A stretch of 64,000 bases of DNA. Origin: Effusibacillus lacus. Lineage in GTDB: Bacteria; Bacillota; Bacilli; Tumebacillales; Effusibacillaceae. The notes under the pieces are model-generated. The model saw only the letters and a program-made list of their open reading frames with translations, searched no databases and was not told the origin of the DNA. The DNA is taken from positions 1 through 64,000 of the forward strand of contig NZ_BDUF01000063.1 in NCBI RefSeq assembly GCF_002335525.1. The letters run 5' to 3'. The position numbers were made by a program, and so were the translations under genes. Position 1 is the stretch's first letter, and each line of letters begins with the position of its first letter. Shown piece by piece: positions 1-6,660 of the stretch.

Positions 1-56
1 AAAAAGTGAATGGCAAAGGTCCCGTGGTGGTTGAGGATCACTGCGATGGACGAGAG

Positions 57-283
57 TCTAGTGGCAATGGCGGAGAGGACACACCCGTTCCCATAGGGAG
101 AAACGGCAGTTTACTGCCGATGCGACGCTTATGCCCTGTGGGTGCATCCCGAACACGGCGGGAGAAGGATGTTCGACTAAGAGCGCCGGCATCCATGCCG
201 GAACGTCGAACGACCTACGTCCTGTAAGCCCAGCGCCGATGGTACTTGGGCAGAAGCCCCGGGAGAGTAGGTCGTCGCTAGGC
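57..283 (+). rRNA. rrf: 5S rRNA with two internal expansion segments
   Basis: The canonical bacterial 5S core is present but split in three pieces: 57-94 (ending in the conserved CCGTTCCCAT), 148-158 (CCGAACACGG) and about 223-283 (TAAGCCCAGCGCCGATGG through the 3' strand). The terminal helix closes as CTAGTGGC 58-65 with GTCGCTAG 274-281. A 53-nt insert (about 95-147) lies in loop C and a ~64-nt insert (about 159-222) follows GAACACGG. Both fold on themselves: insert 1 has CGGCAG/CTGCCG (104-109/114-119) and a 9-bp helix 90-98/134-142; insert 2 has GTTCGAC/GTCGAAC (171-177/205-211) and CCGGCA/TGCCGG (186-191/196-201). The total is about 227 nt against a usual ~117. Bases 1-56 are the upstream spacer; no 23S end is recognisable in them. 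Whether the inserts stay in the mature RNA is not known. Confidence 0.9.
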
Positions 284-297
284 TGTTCCTTTATTTC

Positions 298-374
298 GTC
301 CTAGTAGCTCAGTTGGATAGAGCAACGGCCTTCTAAGCCGTGTGTCGGGAGTTCGAATCTCTCCTGGGACGCCA
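298..374 (+). tRNA. tRNA-Arg (anticodon UCU)
   Basis: Full cloverleaf with a 7-bp acceptor stem (GTCCTAG 298-304 with CTGGGAC 364-370), D-arm AGCTCAGTTGGATAGAGC, anticodon loop CTTCTAA giving UCU (reads AGA), and T-arm GGGAGTTCGAATCTCTC. The discriminator is G and CCA is encoded (372-374). It lies 14 nt after the 5S gene, so it is probably part of the same rRNA/tRNA transcript. Confidence 0.96.
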
Positions 375-498
375 CTCTAACATCCTTGAGTTACAAAGTA
401 CCGGGAAGGATTCGAACGTAGAGTTCGTCGGAGCATTCTGTTCGATAGGCATGCTTCGCAGCCAGCCGCTTTACGGCTGCATCTCTCCTGGGACGCCA
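375..498 (+). repeat. tRNA debris with duplicated tRNA-Arg 3' end
   Basis: The last 18 nt of the tRNA-Arg gene (357-374) recur exactly at 481-498, including the encoded CCA. The 106 bp between them contain, in reverse orientation, a T-arm-like stretch (402-420; its complement reads GTTCGAATCCTTCCCGGT) and a GCAGCC/GGCTGC inverted repeat. An exact copy of a tRNA 3' end is what integrase-type insertion leaves (attL/attR), but illegitimate recombination between tRNA genes would look the same. No integrase gene is seen nearby. Confidence 0.7.
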
Positions 499-511
499 TG
501 TATCCCATCCT

Positions 512-587
512 GGAGGCTTAGCTCAGCTGGGAGAGCATCTGCCTTACAAGCAGAGGGTCGGCGGTTCGATCCCGTCAGCCTCCACCA
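512..587 (+). tRNA. tRNA-Val (anticodon UAC)
   Basis: Cloverleaf with acceptor GGAGGCT paired to AGCCTCC, D-arm AGCTCAGCTGGGAGAGC, anticodon loop CTTACAA giving UAC, T-arm GGCGGTTCGATCCCGTC, discriminator A and encoded CCA. It starts 13 nt after the duplicated tRNA-Arg end. Confidence 0.96.
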
Positions 588-590
588 TTG

Positions 591-636
591 AATCTTTAGC
601 TCAGCAGGCAAGAGTGCACAACTGAAAATTGTACAC
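591..636 (+). pseudogene. Truncated tRNA-like sequence, probable tRNA-Phe (GAA) remnant
   Basis: The 5' half of a tRNA is visible: TTTAGCTCAGCAGGCAAGAGT forms a D-arm and ACAACTGAAAATTGT an anticodon arm with loop CTGAAAA (GAA). After the anticodon stem the sequence departs from any tRNA. No 3' acceptor strand or CCA follows, although a T-arm-like piece (GGTCATAAATCC) sits inside the downstream terminator loop. It is most likely a pseudo-tRNA. Confidence 0.55.
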
Positions 637-642
637 AATCCA

Positions 643-694
643 AATCGCACGTTGCGACAGGTCATAAATCCTGATCCCGTGCGATTTTTTGTTT
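643..694 (+). terminator. Rho-independent terminator of the rRNA/tRNA unit
   Basis: The 9-bp perfect stem AATCGCACG (643-651) / CGTGCGATT (678-686) is followed by TTTTGTTTT. The 26-nt loop contains T-arm-like tRNA debris. Confidence 0.75.
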
Positions 695-855
695 TGTGTA
701 CCCCGCTTTTGTCGGTAAACCCGCGCACATCTCCCGAAAATCAACCTCACTTCACATACAACGTTTTTGTTTGGTAGGTACGCGTTAGAGTTTGGCGTGG
801 TTGGTGCGTCGAGATTACCTCGAATGGGACGGGGAGTCAACGAATAATTTGAGAT

Positions 856-932
856 GCCGGAGTGATGGAATTGGCATACGTGCGCGACTCAAAATCGCGA
901 TTTTGTAGGTTCGAGTCCCACTTCCGGCACCA
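856..932 (+). tRNA. tRNA-Leu (anticodon CAA)
   Basis: Acceptor GCCGGAG pairs with TTCCGGC (one G-U), the anticodon stem CGCGA/TCGCG closes loop CTCAAAA giving CAA (reads UUG), the T-arm GTAGGTTCGAGTCCCAC is standard, and CCA is encoded at 930-932. It lies 160 nt beyond the terminator, so it probably has its own promoter. The variable region is shorter than a typical class II leucine tRNA. Confidence 0.9.
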
Positions 933-1044
933 TTTTGTCAACTAATCACTCTTCTTTTATTCATAGGGAAGGATGCTTTTTCAAAAAGAAAAAAATTTCT
1001 TTCCGCTTCCTATTAGTTATGTTATAGTGACACTAGATTTAACA

Positions 1045-1192
1045 AATTTCTTCAGGTGCCCGTATGGGAGAATAGGGAAGTTCAAAAAGAACGCGGAGCC
1101 CGCCACTGTAGTCGAGGAGCAACTGCATAGCCACTGGGGAACCGGGAAGGCGCAGCAGGCGATGAATCGTAGCCAGGAGACCTGCCTGAAGA
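1045..1192 (+). promoter_or_regulatory. Cobalamin (AdoCbl) riboswitch
   Basis: The conserved blocks appear in order: AGGTGCC (1054-1060), the GGGAA block, GCCACTGTAG, a second GCCACTGGGG, GGGAAGGCGCAGCAGG and AGCCAGGAGACCTGCC (1171-1186), the B12-box signature. It precedes a terminator and the cobT-bluB gene, which make the lower ligand of B12, so repression of transcription by cobalamin is expected. Confidence 0.93.
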
Positions 1193-1217
1193 AAAGCATA
1201 TTTGAGGAATGGCTAAA

Positions 1218-1245
1218 CCTCAGCTTATTCAAGCTGGGGTTTTTT
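1218..1245 (+). terminator. Riboswitch-controlled terminator
   Basis: CCTCAGCTT (1218-1226) pairs with AAGCTGGGG (1231-1239) over a 4-nt loop, followed by six T. Its position between the B12 aptamer and the ribosome binding site at 1267 makes it the likely expression platform. Confidence 0.85.
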
Positions 1246-1284
1246 CGCGTGGCCGGGCTTACCCACAAAGGAGGAATTTTTGTC

Positions 1285-3063
1285 TTGAATAGGCTGCTGG
1301 ACACCGTTGCTTCCGTAAGTGAGTTGAACTTGCTGGCACAGAAAGCTATGGAGGAACATCTCAATTCCCTTACCAAACCTGTTGGCAGTTTGGGGCGCTT
1401 GGAAGAATTGGCGATCCAACTGACTGGGATCACCGGAAGTCTGCAACCGGTTGTTGATCCGGCAGTCGTGATTGTAATGGCTGCGGATCATGGGGTGGCG
1501 GAGGAAGGCGTTTCCGCATTTCCGGCTGAAGTGACCCGGCAAATGGTCGGAAATTTCATTTCCGGAGGGGCGGCAATCAATGTGCTTGCCCGAGCTGCGG
1601 AAGCATCTGTTCAAATTGTTGATATAGGGGTAAAGGGAGAGCTGCGGCTGCCGGGACTGATTTCCCGGAAGATTCGTTCCGGAACAGACAACATGGCGCA
1701 TGCTCCGGCTATGTCGCGATCTGAGGCAATCTCCGCGATTGAAGTGGGGATTGACATTGCACAGGATGCCGTGCAAAAAGGGGCCAAATTGCTCGCCCTC
1801 GGGGAGATGGGGATAGGGAATACCACAGCAAGCAGCGCCCTCTTGGCAGCACTCGGTCAAGTGCCGGTGGAAGAAGTGGTTGGCTTGGGAACCGGCATAA
1901 CGAACTTTGCGCGCCAGCATAAAGTGGATGTAATCCGCCGGGCCATCCAGCTGAATCAACCCAATCCAGCCGATCCTTTGGATGTCTTGGCAAAAGTGGG
2001 GGGACTGGAAATAGCCGGTTTGGCGGGTGTTGTTTTAGGCGCAGCCGCTTTGCGTATCCCCGTGCTGGTCGATGGATTTATCTCTGCCGTTGCCGCCTTG
2101 GTGGCGGTTCGACTGGCGCCTCTTTCTGTTCATTATTTGATTGCTTCACATGAGTCTGTAGAGCCGGGCCATTCTTCGGTAAACAAACTATTGGGATTAA
2201 AAGCTCTCGTCAACCTCAACCTGCGTCTTGGAGAAGGAAGCGGAGCAGCCGTCGCCTTGCCAATCGTTCGTTCTGCGGTTCGAATTGCAAAGGAGATGGC
2301 AACGTTCCGGGAGGCAGGAATATCCGGTTCGATTGACGGTTCCGTTCAAGGAGCGGTCCAGACAACGGATGGTTCAGAGTCAACATCGCTTCTTTCTTTA
2401 AGCTCCATTGAAACCCGCCACGAATTTGACAATGCACAAAAAATGGGCGTTTATCAAGCGATTTACACCCGTCGAGATATTCGGACTTTTATCAGGCATC
2501 CGATTGAAGAAGAGAAGTTGCGGAGAATTCTTAATGCCGCTCATCACGCGCCATCTGTAGGCTTTATGCAGCCTTGGAACTTTATTGTTGTACGCTCTGA
2601 ACAAGTCAAGCAGCAATTGCATGAGATCGTGGACAGAGAGGTGCAGATCGCCGGACAATACTTCGAAGGGAAGCGAGCGGAGCTCTATCCAAAACTGAAG
2701 GTGCAGGGGATTCTCGACGCTCCGGTTACGGTTTGCTTTACCTGTGATCCTACGCGGGATGGCTCACACGTCCTTGGACGGAATACGATTCCGGAAACGG
2801 ATGTTTATTCCGTGGTCTGTGCCATTGAGAATCTGTGGTTGGCCGCACGTGCGGAAGGTTTGGGTGTAGGTTGGGTATCGTTCTACAAAAAACAAGACGT
2901 CCGCAGGATCCTCAATATTCCGCCGCACATCGACCCTGTCGGATTACTTTCAATTGGATACACGCATCAATTTCACGAACAACCGGTGTTGGAAACTGCA
3001 GGATGGGGAAGACGTTATGAGTTGGATGAATTGATTTTCACTGATCAATGGGGAAATCGGTAG
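1285..3063 (+). CDS. cobT-bluB: Fused CobT-BluB: DMB phosphoribosyltransferase and DMB synthase
   Basis: Predicted bifunctional enzyme making and activating 5,6-dimethylbenzimidazole (DMB), the lower ligand of B12. Residues ~1-350 are CobT (nicotinate-nucleotide:DMB phosphoribosyltransferase), with TKPVGSLGRLEELA near the N-terminus, AADHGV, GIGNTT and RLGEGSGA; the glutamate of that last motif is residue 317, the catalytic position in characterised CobT. Residues ~390-592 are BluB, a flavin-destroying nitroreductase-fold enzyme (RRDIRTF at ~396, then APSVGFMQPW and GWVSFY). I chose the TTG start at 1285 because AAAGGAGG lies 10 nt upstream at 1267-1274; the open frame extends further upstream, but only through the riboswitch. 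Joining consecutive pathway steps on one chain suggests DMB channelling, which is inference. Other reading: separate enzymes joined by a lost stop; both halves look intact. Confidence 0.93.
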   Translation: MNRLLDTVASVSELNLLAQKAMEEHLNSLTKPVGSLGRLEELAIQLTGITGSLQPVVDPAVVIVMAADHGVAEEGVSAFPAEVTRQMVGNFISGGAAINVLARAAEASVQIVDIGVKGELRLPGLISRKIRSGTDNMAHAPAMSRSEAISAIEVGIDIAQDAVQKGAKLLALGEMGIGNTTASSALLAALGQVPVEEVVGLGTGITNFARQHKVDVIRRAIQLNQPNPADPLDVLAKVGGLEIAGLAGVVLGAAALRIPVLVDGFISAVAALVAVRLAPLSVHYLIASHESVEPGHSSVNKLLGLKALVNLNLRLGEGSGAAVALPIVRSAVRIAKEMATFREAGISGSIDGSVQGAVQTTDGSESTSLLSLSSIETRHEFDNAQKMGVYQAIYTRRDIRTFIRHPIEEEKLRRILNAAHHAPSVGFMQPWNFIVVRSEQVKQQLHEIVDREVQIAGQYFEGKRAELYPKLKVQGILDAPVTVCFTCDPTRDGSHVLGRNTIPETDVYSVVCAIENLWLAARAEGLGVGWVSFYKKQDVRRILNIPPHIDPVGLLSIGYTHQFHEQPVLETAGWGRRYELDELIFTDQWGNR

Positions 3064-3105
3064 GGATATGACAAATACCAAAATTCCGTGAGGGAGTGAA
3101 AAATT

Positions 3106-4004
3106 TTGACTGAAAAGAGACATACCGATGTAATCATCGTGGGAGGGGGAGTGATCGGCAGTTCAATAGCCTATCATCTGAGTCGTAAGGGAGTTCAATG
3201 CTTTGTTTTTGATTCCGCGCAAATAGGGGGAGAGGCTTCTTCCGCTTCGGCCGGCATGCTGGGAGCGATGATGGAGACCGATGCTCCCGGCCCGTTGGTA
3301 GACTTGTGCTTGGCCAGTCAAAAGAAGTATGCTGCTTTGGAGAATGTGCTACGGGAAGAAACGTGGGATTGATATTGAGTATTTCACAACCGGCCTAGTG
3401 GGAGTAGCGAGAAATGAGCAGGAGATGCAAGATTTGCGGAAGAAATGGGAATGGGCCCAATCGCTGGGACAGAAGGTAGAGTGGCTTACCCTTGGCGATT
3501 TACGGGAAGTTGAGCCCATGTTATCGGAGTCGTTACTTGGAGGGATATATATTCCCGGTGACCATCAGGTAAATAGTTTTAAGGTAACCAAGGCCTTCAG
3601 TTTGGGGGCTAAAATGAGGGAAATGTTATCTCGTTCCCAAAAGGGACGGTTCGATCGTCGTTGGAGCGACGCAAGAAGAGGTCGGATTTGACAAGGAAAC
3701 GAGAGTGGAAGCGATCAAAACCCTCTATGACATTGCGACCACCATGGTTCCAGCCATGAAGGATGCTGTTTTTGTAAAAACTTGGGCCGGTTTGCGTCCG
3801 GCCAATCCCAACATCAAACCATTTCTCGGCCCGGTGGACGGATGGCGCAAACTCATTCTGGCAACGGGGCATTTCCGCAAAGGGACGCTCTTGTCTCCGA
3901 TTACCGGGGAGATAGTGACGTCTTTGATTATCGGAGAACCATCCCCCATCGATTGGCAACCTTTTACAATGCAAAGTCATCAGTTGACAGCTAATGGAGG
4001 ATAA
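3106..4004 (+). pseudogene. thiO: Glycine oxidase ThiO pseudogene
   Basis: Remains of an FAD-dependent glycine oxidase (thiazole synthesis for thiamine). The N-terminus from TTG 3106 has an intact Rossmann motif (VGGGVIGSSIAYHLSRKG) but the frame shifts near 3360, where coding continues in frame 2 with TGIDIEYFTTGLVGVARNEQEMQDL. That frame ends after FSLGAKMRE (~3620), and the C-terminal part resumes in frame 3 at VPKRDGSIVVGATQEE (~3636). Compared with the family, about 100 internal residues are missing. Two frame changes plus an internal deletion argue for true decay rather than sequencing error. It sits 40 nt after cobT-bluB and no other thi gene is in the window. Confidence 0.85.
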
Positions 4005-4360
4005 AAATCGATTCACCATTCAGATCCATACCTATCCAATGGGATAAGATCGGGTGGTCCTGATTATCGAAGGAAAAGCCCACAATCGGTGCGGGAGTAA
4101 CCGCCTATTTTACGGAAGCCCAGATCAATGTGGAAATGCAAACGGTACCTGGACATCGGGAAGGTCGATAGCTTTGTCTACCAAACGGTCACTAAGGTAT
4201 GCAAACACAGGCTGCCAATCTGTGTTTGGATTGGATGAGTCGTTCTGCTTGTAGCGCGACAATTGTAGCGATCCGCTACACCTGGGGAAAACGGCGATGA
4301 TCAGGAAGGATTCGGAGAAGTCGGCAATCCTGCAATTAAACTTAGACAAATCATGCAAAA
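3993..4360 (+). pseudogene. Decayed small gene, possibly LpdD-like decarboxylase accessory protein
   Basis: An ATG at 3993 opens MEDKNRFTIQIHTYPMG and hits an in-frame TAA after 17 codons. Coding-like sequence continues (DRVVLIIEGKAHN) and then changes frame to IGAGVTAYFTEAQINVEMQTVPGHREGR before another stop. The IGA..AY..P/GH.E pattern resembles LpdD-type proteins, which accompany UbiD-like gallate decarboxylases; this identification is from memory of the family and weak. Further scrambled frames continue to ~4360. The sequence is plainly not an intact gene. Confidence 0.4.
4250..4280 (+). promoter_or_regulatory. Palindromic upstream activator sites for acx operon
   Basis: Two adjacent dyads share TGTAGCG: TGTAGCGCGACA (4250-4261, imperfect) and TGTAGCG-ATC-CGCTACA (4264-4280, perfect 7-bp arms). 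They lie 100-130 bp upstream of the -24 element, the usual place for a sigma-54 enhancer. A third inverted repeat, CAAACACAG/CTGTGTTTG (4202-4210/4220-4228), is just upstream. Binding by the activator at 9525-11453 is inference. Confidence 0.6.
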
Positions 4361-4377
4361 GACGAATCCGGAAAGGT

Positions 4378-4393
4378 TGGCATTGTTTTTGCT
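4378..4393 (+). promoter_or_regulatory. Sigma-54 (-24/-12) promoter of acxABC
   Basis: TGGCATTGTTTTTGCT matches the consensus TGGCAYRNNNNTTGCW at the key bases; GG (4379-4380) and GC (4391-4392) are separated by exactly 10 nt. It lies 70 bp upstream of acxA, and a sigma-54 activator gene follows the operon. Confidence 0.85.
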
Positions 4394-4462
4394 TATTTAT
4401 ATTGGCAACAAGGGGACACCCTCTTGTTAGCTATTCGAACTTGAAGGGAGATGATTTAGCAC

Positions 4463-6607
4463 ATGGCGAGAGCAAATGCACAAATTCTTGCGATCGACGC
4501 CGGAGGAACCATGACGGACACCTTCATCATTAACGACAAGGGGGAGTTTGTGGTCGGCAAAGCGCAATCCACTCCGGATGACGAGTCGATCGGCCTCTTG
4601 AATTCGGCGCGAGATGCACTATATTATTGGGACACGAGCGTCGAAGAGGCTTTTCCCCAACTGGTGGCAGGCGTCTATTCCGGGACGGCGATGCTCAATC
4701 GCCTGGTGTCACGAAAGGGCAAGCGGGTGGGGTTGATTGTCAACAAGGGAATGGAGGACTTCCACCGCATGGGAAGAGCCATACAGGCTTATCTCGGGTA
4801 CTCCTATTCCGACCGCCTGCATTTGAACACCCATCGCTATGATCCCCCCCTTGTTCCGAGGGAGTTGACCAGGGGAATCACCGAACGTGTGGATCTTTTT
4901 GGAAACGTGGTGATTCCGCTCTATGAACACGAAGTGGAACAAGCGGTGGTGGATCTGCTGGAACAGAACGTGGAAGCGATAGTGATCAGTTTTCTTCATT
5001 CCTACAAGTACCCGGCGCATGAACGCAGGGTTCGCGACATGGCGAAGGAAATCATGCAAAAACGGGGGCAAGAAGTGCCGATTTTTGCCTCGGTCGATTA
5101 CTATCCGCTGCGGAAAGAATCGCACCGCACCAATACGACGATTATCGAGGCCTATGCCGCCGACCCGTCCCGTCAAACGCTGTCAATCATCGATAAGCGG
5201 GTCAAGGAAAAAGGGGCGAAGTTCGATTTGCGGGTGATGGCCAGCCACGGCGGTACGATCAGCTATCAGGCGAATGAGTTGGCACGAACGTTGGTATCCG
5301 GTCCGATCGGGGGAGTGGTGGGAGCCAAGTATCTGGGCGAATATCTGAAAATTCCTAATATTGCCTGCTCGGATATAGGCGGCACCAGTTTTGACATGGC
5401 TTTGATCACACAAGGCGACTTAAGCATCAACACCAGCCCCGACATGGCGCGCCTGGTTCTGTCACTGCCGCTGGTAGCGATGGATACGGTGGGGGCCGGA
5501 GCCGGAAGTTTTGTGCGAATCGATCCTAACTTTAAGTCGATTACGTTGGGACCGGACAGCGCAGGGTATCGTGTGGGTGTTTGTAACCCGGCGGGCGGCA
5601 TTGACACGGTTACCGTTTCCGACTGCCATGTCGTGCTGGGCCTGATCAATCCCGACAACTTCCTGGGCGGCGAGGTAAAACTGTTTCCTGAGCTTGCCTA
5701 CCAGGCGGTCAAGGAACAAATCGCCGATCCGCTTGGACTCACCGTCGAGGACGCGGCCTACGGCGTGATCGATCTGCTCGAGTCGCAGCTCCGCAATTAT
5801 CTCGAGTCGATGATTCTCGGAAAGGGGTATTCACCGTCCCAGTATGTCTGTTTTTCTTACGGTGGCGGGGGGCCGCTGCATACTGCCGGGTATACCAAAG
5901 GGCTCGGATTCGAGGATATTCTAGTTCCCGCGTGGGCAGCCGGATTTTCCGCTTTTGGCTGCGGAGCGGCCGATTTTGAATACCGGTACGACAAAACGCT
6001 GGATCTGAATGTGAATCCCGACGCTGATGATCAGGATAAGGTTGCAGCCGGCCACGAATTGCAACTGGCATGGCAAGAACTGACGGATAAAGTGGCGGAC
6101 GAATTTGAAAAGAATAACTTCCCGCGAGACAAGGTGGAATTTCGCTTCTATTACCGCATGCAGTACCAGGGTCAGTTGAACGATTTGGAAATTGAATCGC
6201 CGATCAGCCAGGTGCGATCCTCTGCAGATTGGGAGAAACTGGTCGCAGCGTTTGAAGAAACGTATTCCCGCGTGTACGCGAAAGCTGCTCGTTCGCCTGA
6301 ACTGGGATATTCTGTCACCGGGGCGATCGTTAGGGGAATCGTGGAAGTACCGAAGCCGAATATTTCGAAAGAACCACTGGCTGGCGAGAATCCGCCAGAA
6401 AACGCTTTCCTGGGCACCCGCAACGTGTATTGGAAAGGACAATGGGTGAAGGCTGACATCTGGGAAATGGAATCGTTGAAAGCGGGCAACCGGATCAAAG
6501 GGTTCGCCATTCTCGAATCATCGGCGACTACGTTTGTCATTCCGCCAGGATATGAGACGTATCTCGATCAACACCGGATTTTCCACCTGAAAGAACCCCG
6601 CCAGTAA
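4463..6607 (+). CDS. acxA: Acetone carboxylase beta subunit (HyuA/ATPase-type)
   Basis: 714 residues, hydantoinase A / oxoprolinase-like subunit of the ATP-dependent acetone carboxylase, which carboxylates acetone to acetoacetate in the cytoplasm. The N-terminal actin-like fold has AIDAGGTMTDTF (~residue 9) and a second phosphate motif, CSDIGGTSFDMAL (~300), with SHGGT and VSGPIGG between. Gene order (beta, alpha, gamma) and subunit sizes match Xanthobacter acxABC. The ATG at 4463 lies 7 nt after GAAGGGAGATG. Acetophenone carboxylase has related subunits but needs more genes, and the small zinc-type gamma subunit here favours acetone carboxylase. The frames of all three genes are intact. Confidence 0.9.
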   Translation: MARANAQILAIDAGGTMTDTFIINDKGEFVVGKAQSTPDDESIGLLNSARDALYYWDTSVEEAFPQLVAGVYSGTAMLNRLVSRKGKRVGLIVNKGMEDFHRMGRAIQAYLGYSYSDRLHLNTHRYDPPLVPRELTRGITERVDLFGNVVIPLYEHEVEQAVVDLLEQNVEAIVISFLHSYKYPAHERRVRDMAKEIMQKRGQEVPIFASVDYYPLRKESHRTNTTIIEAYAADPSRQTLSIIDKRVKEKGAKFDLRVMASHGGTISYQANELARTLVSGPIGGVVGAKYLGEYLKIPNIACSDIGGTSFDMALITQGDLSINTSPDMARLVLSLPLVAMDTVGAGAGSFVRIDPNFKSITLGPDSAGYRVGVCNPAGGIDTVTVSDCHVVLGLINPDNFLGGEVKLFPELAYQAVKEQIADPLGLTVEDAAYGVIDLLESQLRNYLESMILGKGYSPSQYVCFSYGGGGPLHTAGYTKGLGFEDILVPAWAAGFSAFGCGAADFEYRYDKTLDLNVNPDADDQDKVAAGHELQLAWQELTDKVADEFEKNNFPRDKVEFRFYYRMQYQGQLNDLEIESPISQVRSSADWEKLVAAFEETYSRVYAKAARSPELGYSVTGAIVRGIVEVPKPNISKEPLAGENPPENAFLGTRNVYWKGQWVKADIWEMESLKAGNRIKGFAILESSATTFVIPPGYETYLDQHRIFHLKEPRQ

Positions 6608-6610
6608 GTC

Positions 6611-6628
6611 CGGATGATCGCTCATCCG
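6611..6628 (+). other. Intergenic hairpin between acxA and acxB
   Basis: CGGATGA-TCGC-TCATCCG is a perfect 7-bp hairpin 4 nt after the acxA stop and 18 nt before the acxB ribosome binding site. It has no T tract, so it is more likely an mRNA processing or stability element than a terminator. Confidence 0.45.
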
Positions 6629-6660
6629 ACATTTTGAAATATGTGAAGGAGGGATTTCTA

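Noticed and set aside
6-227. 73-codon open frame in the 5S region
   Set aside because: Lies inside the 5S rRNA gene and its expansion segments; structure explains the sequence.
973-1284. N-terminal extension of CobT to ATG 973
   Set aside because: Would translate the cobalamin riboswitch and its terminator; the TTG at 1285 has a proper ribosome site.
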